This document shows positions 62,445 to 64,000 of a DNA stretch of 64,000 bases, in pieces. The notes under the pieces are model-generated. The model saw only the letters and a program-made list of their open reading frames with translations, had not been told where the DNA came from and searched no databases. The stretch covers positions 22,448-86,447 of the forward strand of contig CAUDQR010000009.1 of assembly GCA_958451615.1 (NCBI GenBank), read 5' to 3'. Within the stretch, counting starts at the first letter, position 1; every line of letters begins with the position of its first letter. A program made the translations under genes and the position numbers. Source of the DNA: an uncultured Collinsella sp. (GTDB taxonomy: Bacteria > Actinomycetota > Coriobacteriia > Coriobacteriales > Coriobacteriaceae).

Positions 62445-63845
62445 GTGTGCGCGATAATTCATTTTGGAACTGACGGTTGGCGCGCTCGCGTCGATGAGGA
62501 CTTCACTGCCGATAACGTTGCCCGTATCGCCGATGCCGTCGGCGAGTTGTGGCAAAAGACCAATCCGGGCAAAACGGTATATATAGGGTTCGACACTCGG
62601 CCCCTGGCGCGCGAGTTCGCTGAGCTTGCGGCGGGTGTGCTAGCAGCGCACGGGCTAGACGCCGTGCTCGCTTCGCGACCTGTTCCGACCCCTGCCCTTA
62701 CGTGGGCGGCGGCTTATGACGGTGAGGCGTGCGGCGCGCTCATGGTGACGGGGTCCCATCATCCGCAGGGTTATCTGTGTCTCAAGATTCGCATGGGTGA
62801 CGGCTCGACCGCCAACCAGGATGTCATCGAAGAGCTCGAAGAGACCATGGCTCCCGAGCCAATGGGGATCGAGGGGCAATATCGCACCGCGGATATCATT
62901 CCTGACTATATGCAAGCGGTGGCATCGTTTGTCGATGCCGAAGCCATCCGCGCCGCGCACCTGCGCGTGGTTGTTGACCCCATGGGCGGCGCAGCCCAGG
63001 GCTATCTAGCCGACTTGCTGCGCGAGCTTGGCGTTGAGGTGCACGAGATTCACGCCGGGCAGGCGCCTGACCAAGAAGATATCTGCCCCGACCCCGTTGA
63101 GCCGTGGGTGGACGCTTGCGAGCATACGGTTATCGAGGACGGAGCTTGCGCTGGCCTGGTGACCGACGGCGACGCCGACCGTATCGGCGCGGTTGACGAG
63201 CGCGGCAGATATATACATCCGCATCAGATCATGGCGCTCGTTTTGGGCGACTTGGTTCAATTTCGTAATTTGGAGGGACGCGTCGTCGTCAATCTTTCGT
63301 GCTCGACGCTCGTGCGTCGCATTGCCGAGGCGCTTGGCTGCCGCGTGACCGTCAAACCAGTCGGTTTCAAATATATAGCGGCAGAGATGAAGAAGGGTGG
63401 CGTCCTCATAGGCGGCGAGGAAGCCGGTGGTATCGGCATCGCCGCGCATTTGCCCGAGCGCGATGGAATCCTCGCCTGTCTGATTCTGTGTGAGCTTATG
63501 GCAAAGACGGACGCGCCTTTGGGCGTTCTGGTCGACCAACTCGAGGACAGTTTTGGTAAGACGAGTTACGGTCGACGCGATTTGCGCCTTGAGGCCGAAG
63601 ATGCCGAAACGTTACGAACCCTGCTGCCGGGCGTAAACCCCAAGTCGATTTGTGGCAAGGTGCCGCAAAACGTTAGTCATATGGATGGCTTGCGTTTAGC
63701 ATTCGAGGATGACACGTGGCTGCTGGTCCGTCCTAGCGGGACCGAACCAGTGGTGCGCGTCTACGCCGAGGGGTTCTCGGTGGAAGAACGTGATGAGTTG
63801 CTCGATGCTGGCTGTGCTTTAGCTAGGGGAACGTATCCGCTTTAA
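62445..63845 (+). CDS. Phosphohexomutase (phosphoglucomutase/phosphomannomutase family)
   Basis: 466 residues; GTG start at 62445 with GAGG about 9 bases upstream, giving IIHFGTDGWRARV. The phospho-Ser lies in TGSHHPQG (usually TASHNP), the metal loop is DGDADRIGAVD, the sugar loop GGEEAGGIG (Ala where many have Ser) and the phosphate site RPSGTEPVVRVY. Interconverts hexose 1- and 6-phosphates; exact sugar preference unclear because of the altered sugar loop. IS copy 2 ends 121 bases upstream and may affect its promoter. Confidence 0.87.
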   Translation: MCAIIHFGTDGWRARVDEDFTADNVARIADAVGELWQKTNPGKTVYIGFDTRPLAREFAELAAGVLAAHGLDAVLASRPVPTPALTWAAAYDGEACGALMVTGSHHPQGYLCLKIRMGDGSTANQDVIEELEETMAPEPMGIEGQYRTADIIPDYMQAVASFVDAEAIRAAHLRVVVDPMGGAAQGYLADLLRELGVEVHEIHAGQAPDQEDICPDPVEPWVDACEHTVIEDGACAGLVTDGDADRIGAVDERGRYIHPHQIMALVLGDLVQFRNLEGRVVVNLSCSTLVRRIAEALGCRVTVKPVGFKYIAAEMKKGGVLIGGEEAGGIGIAAHLPERDGILACLILCELMAKTDAPLGVLVDQLEDSFGKTSYGRRDLRLEAEDAETLRTLLPGVNPKSICGKVPQNVSHMDGLRLAFEDDTWLLVRPSGTEPVVRVYAEGFSVEERDELLDAGCALARGTYPL

Positions 63846-64000
63846 CCATGAGACTGCCTTATATAAAGAGATGCTCGGCGAGCGGTAGTTAACGGCTGGC
63901 AAACGTTAGTCGGATCCCAAATTGTGTAGGAAATGTGTACGCCCAGATTCCCGCCCCCGGCGCCCCTCCGGTCTGGCAATATATCTCCTTGCCGCGCGGC
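63846..64000. other. Window end, no gene seen
   Basis: The 155 bases after the phosphohexomutase stop contain no open frame of note and no clear terminator. Confidence 0.4.

Overview
The window looks like a chromosomal segment of a high-GC, gut-type Gram-positive bacterium of the class Coriobacteriia, most like Collinsella. This is an inference from the GC-rich coding style, the strong AAGGAG ribosome binding sites, the PTS, peptidase and ABC gene content, the LCP wall-polymer ligase, and abundant small intergenic palindromes. No rRNA, tRNA or CRISPR array was seen. The segment is densely coded. Very long antisense reading frames opposite real genes are GC-bias shadows and were left out.

Layout. 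1-2.7 kb: 3' end of a probable KUP potassium transporter, then a KdpD-like sensor kinase and a KdpE-like regulator. 2.8-7.1 kb: an RlmKL-type rRNA methyltransferase with a decayed first domain, a HAD phosphatase and a DeoR-type repressor. 7.4-11.5 kb: a sugar operon with two fructose-6-phosphate-aldolase/transaldolase paralogues around a complete UlaABC-type PTS (IIA, IIB, IIC). 11.8-14 kb: Tex. 14.4-18.8 kb: an oxidoreductase, OFA-type MFS carrier and SDR cluster with a divergent LysR regulator. 19-23.3 kb: a MarR regulator and a heterodimeric ABC exporter, translationally coupled. 23.5-26.8 kb: an autoregulated-looking Fic protein, a pyridoxal kinase, a small TIGR04076-like protein and a low-molecular-weight phosphatase. 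26.8-28.1 kb: an MFS carrier.

28.2-34.1 kb is the most interesting block. It holds a fused LpdD-like/IPP-isomerase-like protein, a DASS-family anion carrier, a UbiD-family decarboxylase, the UbiX flavin prenyltransferase and a MerR regulator. Together these look like a self-contained prenylated-FMN decarboxylation module: import an acid, make the cofactor, load it, decarboxylate, regulate. Two copies of a composite palindromic repeat bracket its distal part.

34.2-44.7 kb: an anchored acidic protein, an aldose-1-epimerase-like protein, a polar amino-acid ABC importer, an M20 dipeptidase, prfA, prmC with a large acidic insertion, and hicAB. 44.8-57.7 kb: a tsaC/sua5 homologue, glpK, upp, the complete F1Fo ATP synthase operon, murA and an LCP protein. 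57.8-64 kb: pepT, an MntR-like regulator, mmuM and a phosphohexomutase, with two identical IS200/IS605 elements.

Non-coding structure is rich. Three genes (the epimerase, prfA and the LCP gene) end in the same roughly 190-bp structured element with compensatory base changes, and one of these is split by an IS200-type insertion. Other signals are tandem MarR-type operators, paired operators upstream of fic, several giant hairpins, a MITE-like element, and a dispersed palindrome family built on TGACAAAGGGACAGTCCCTT.
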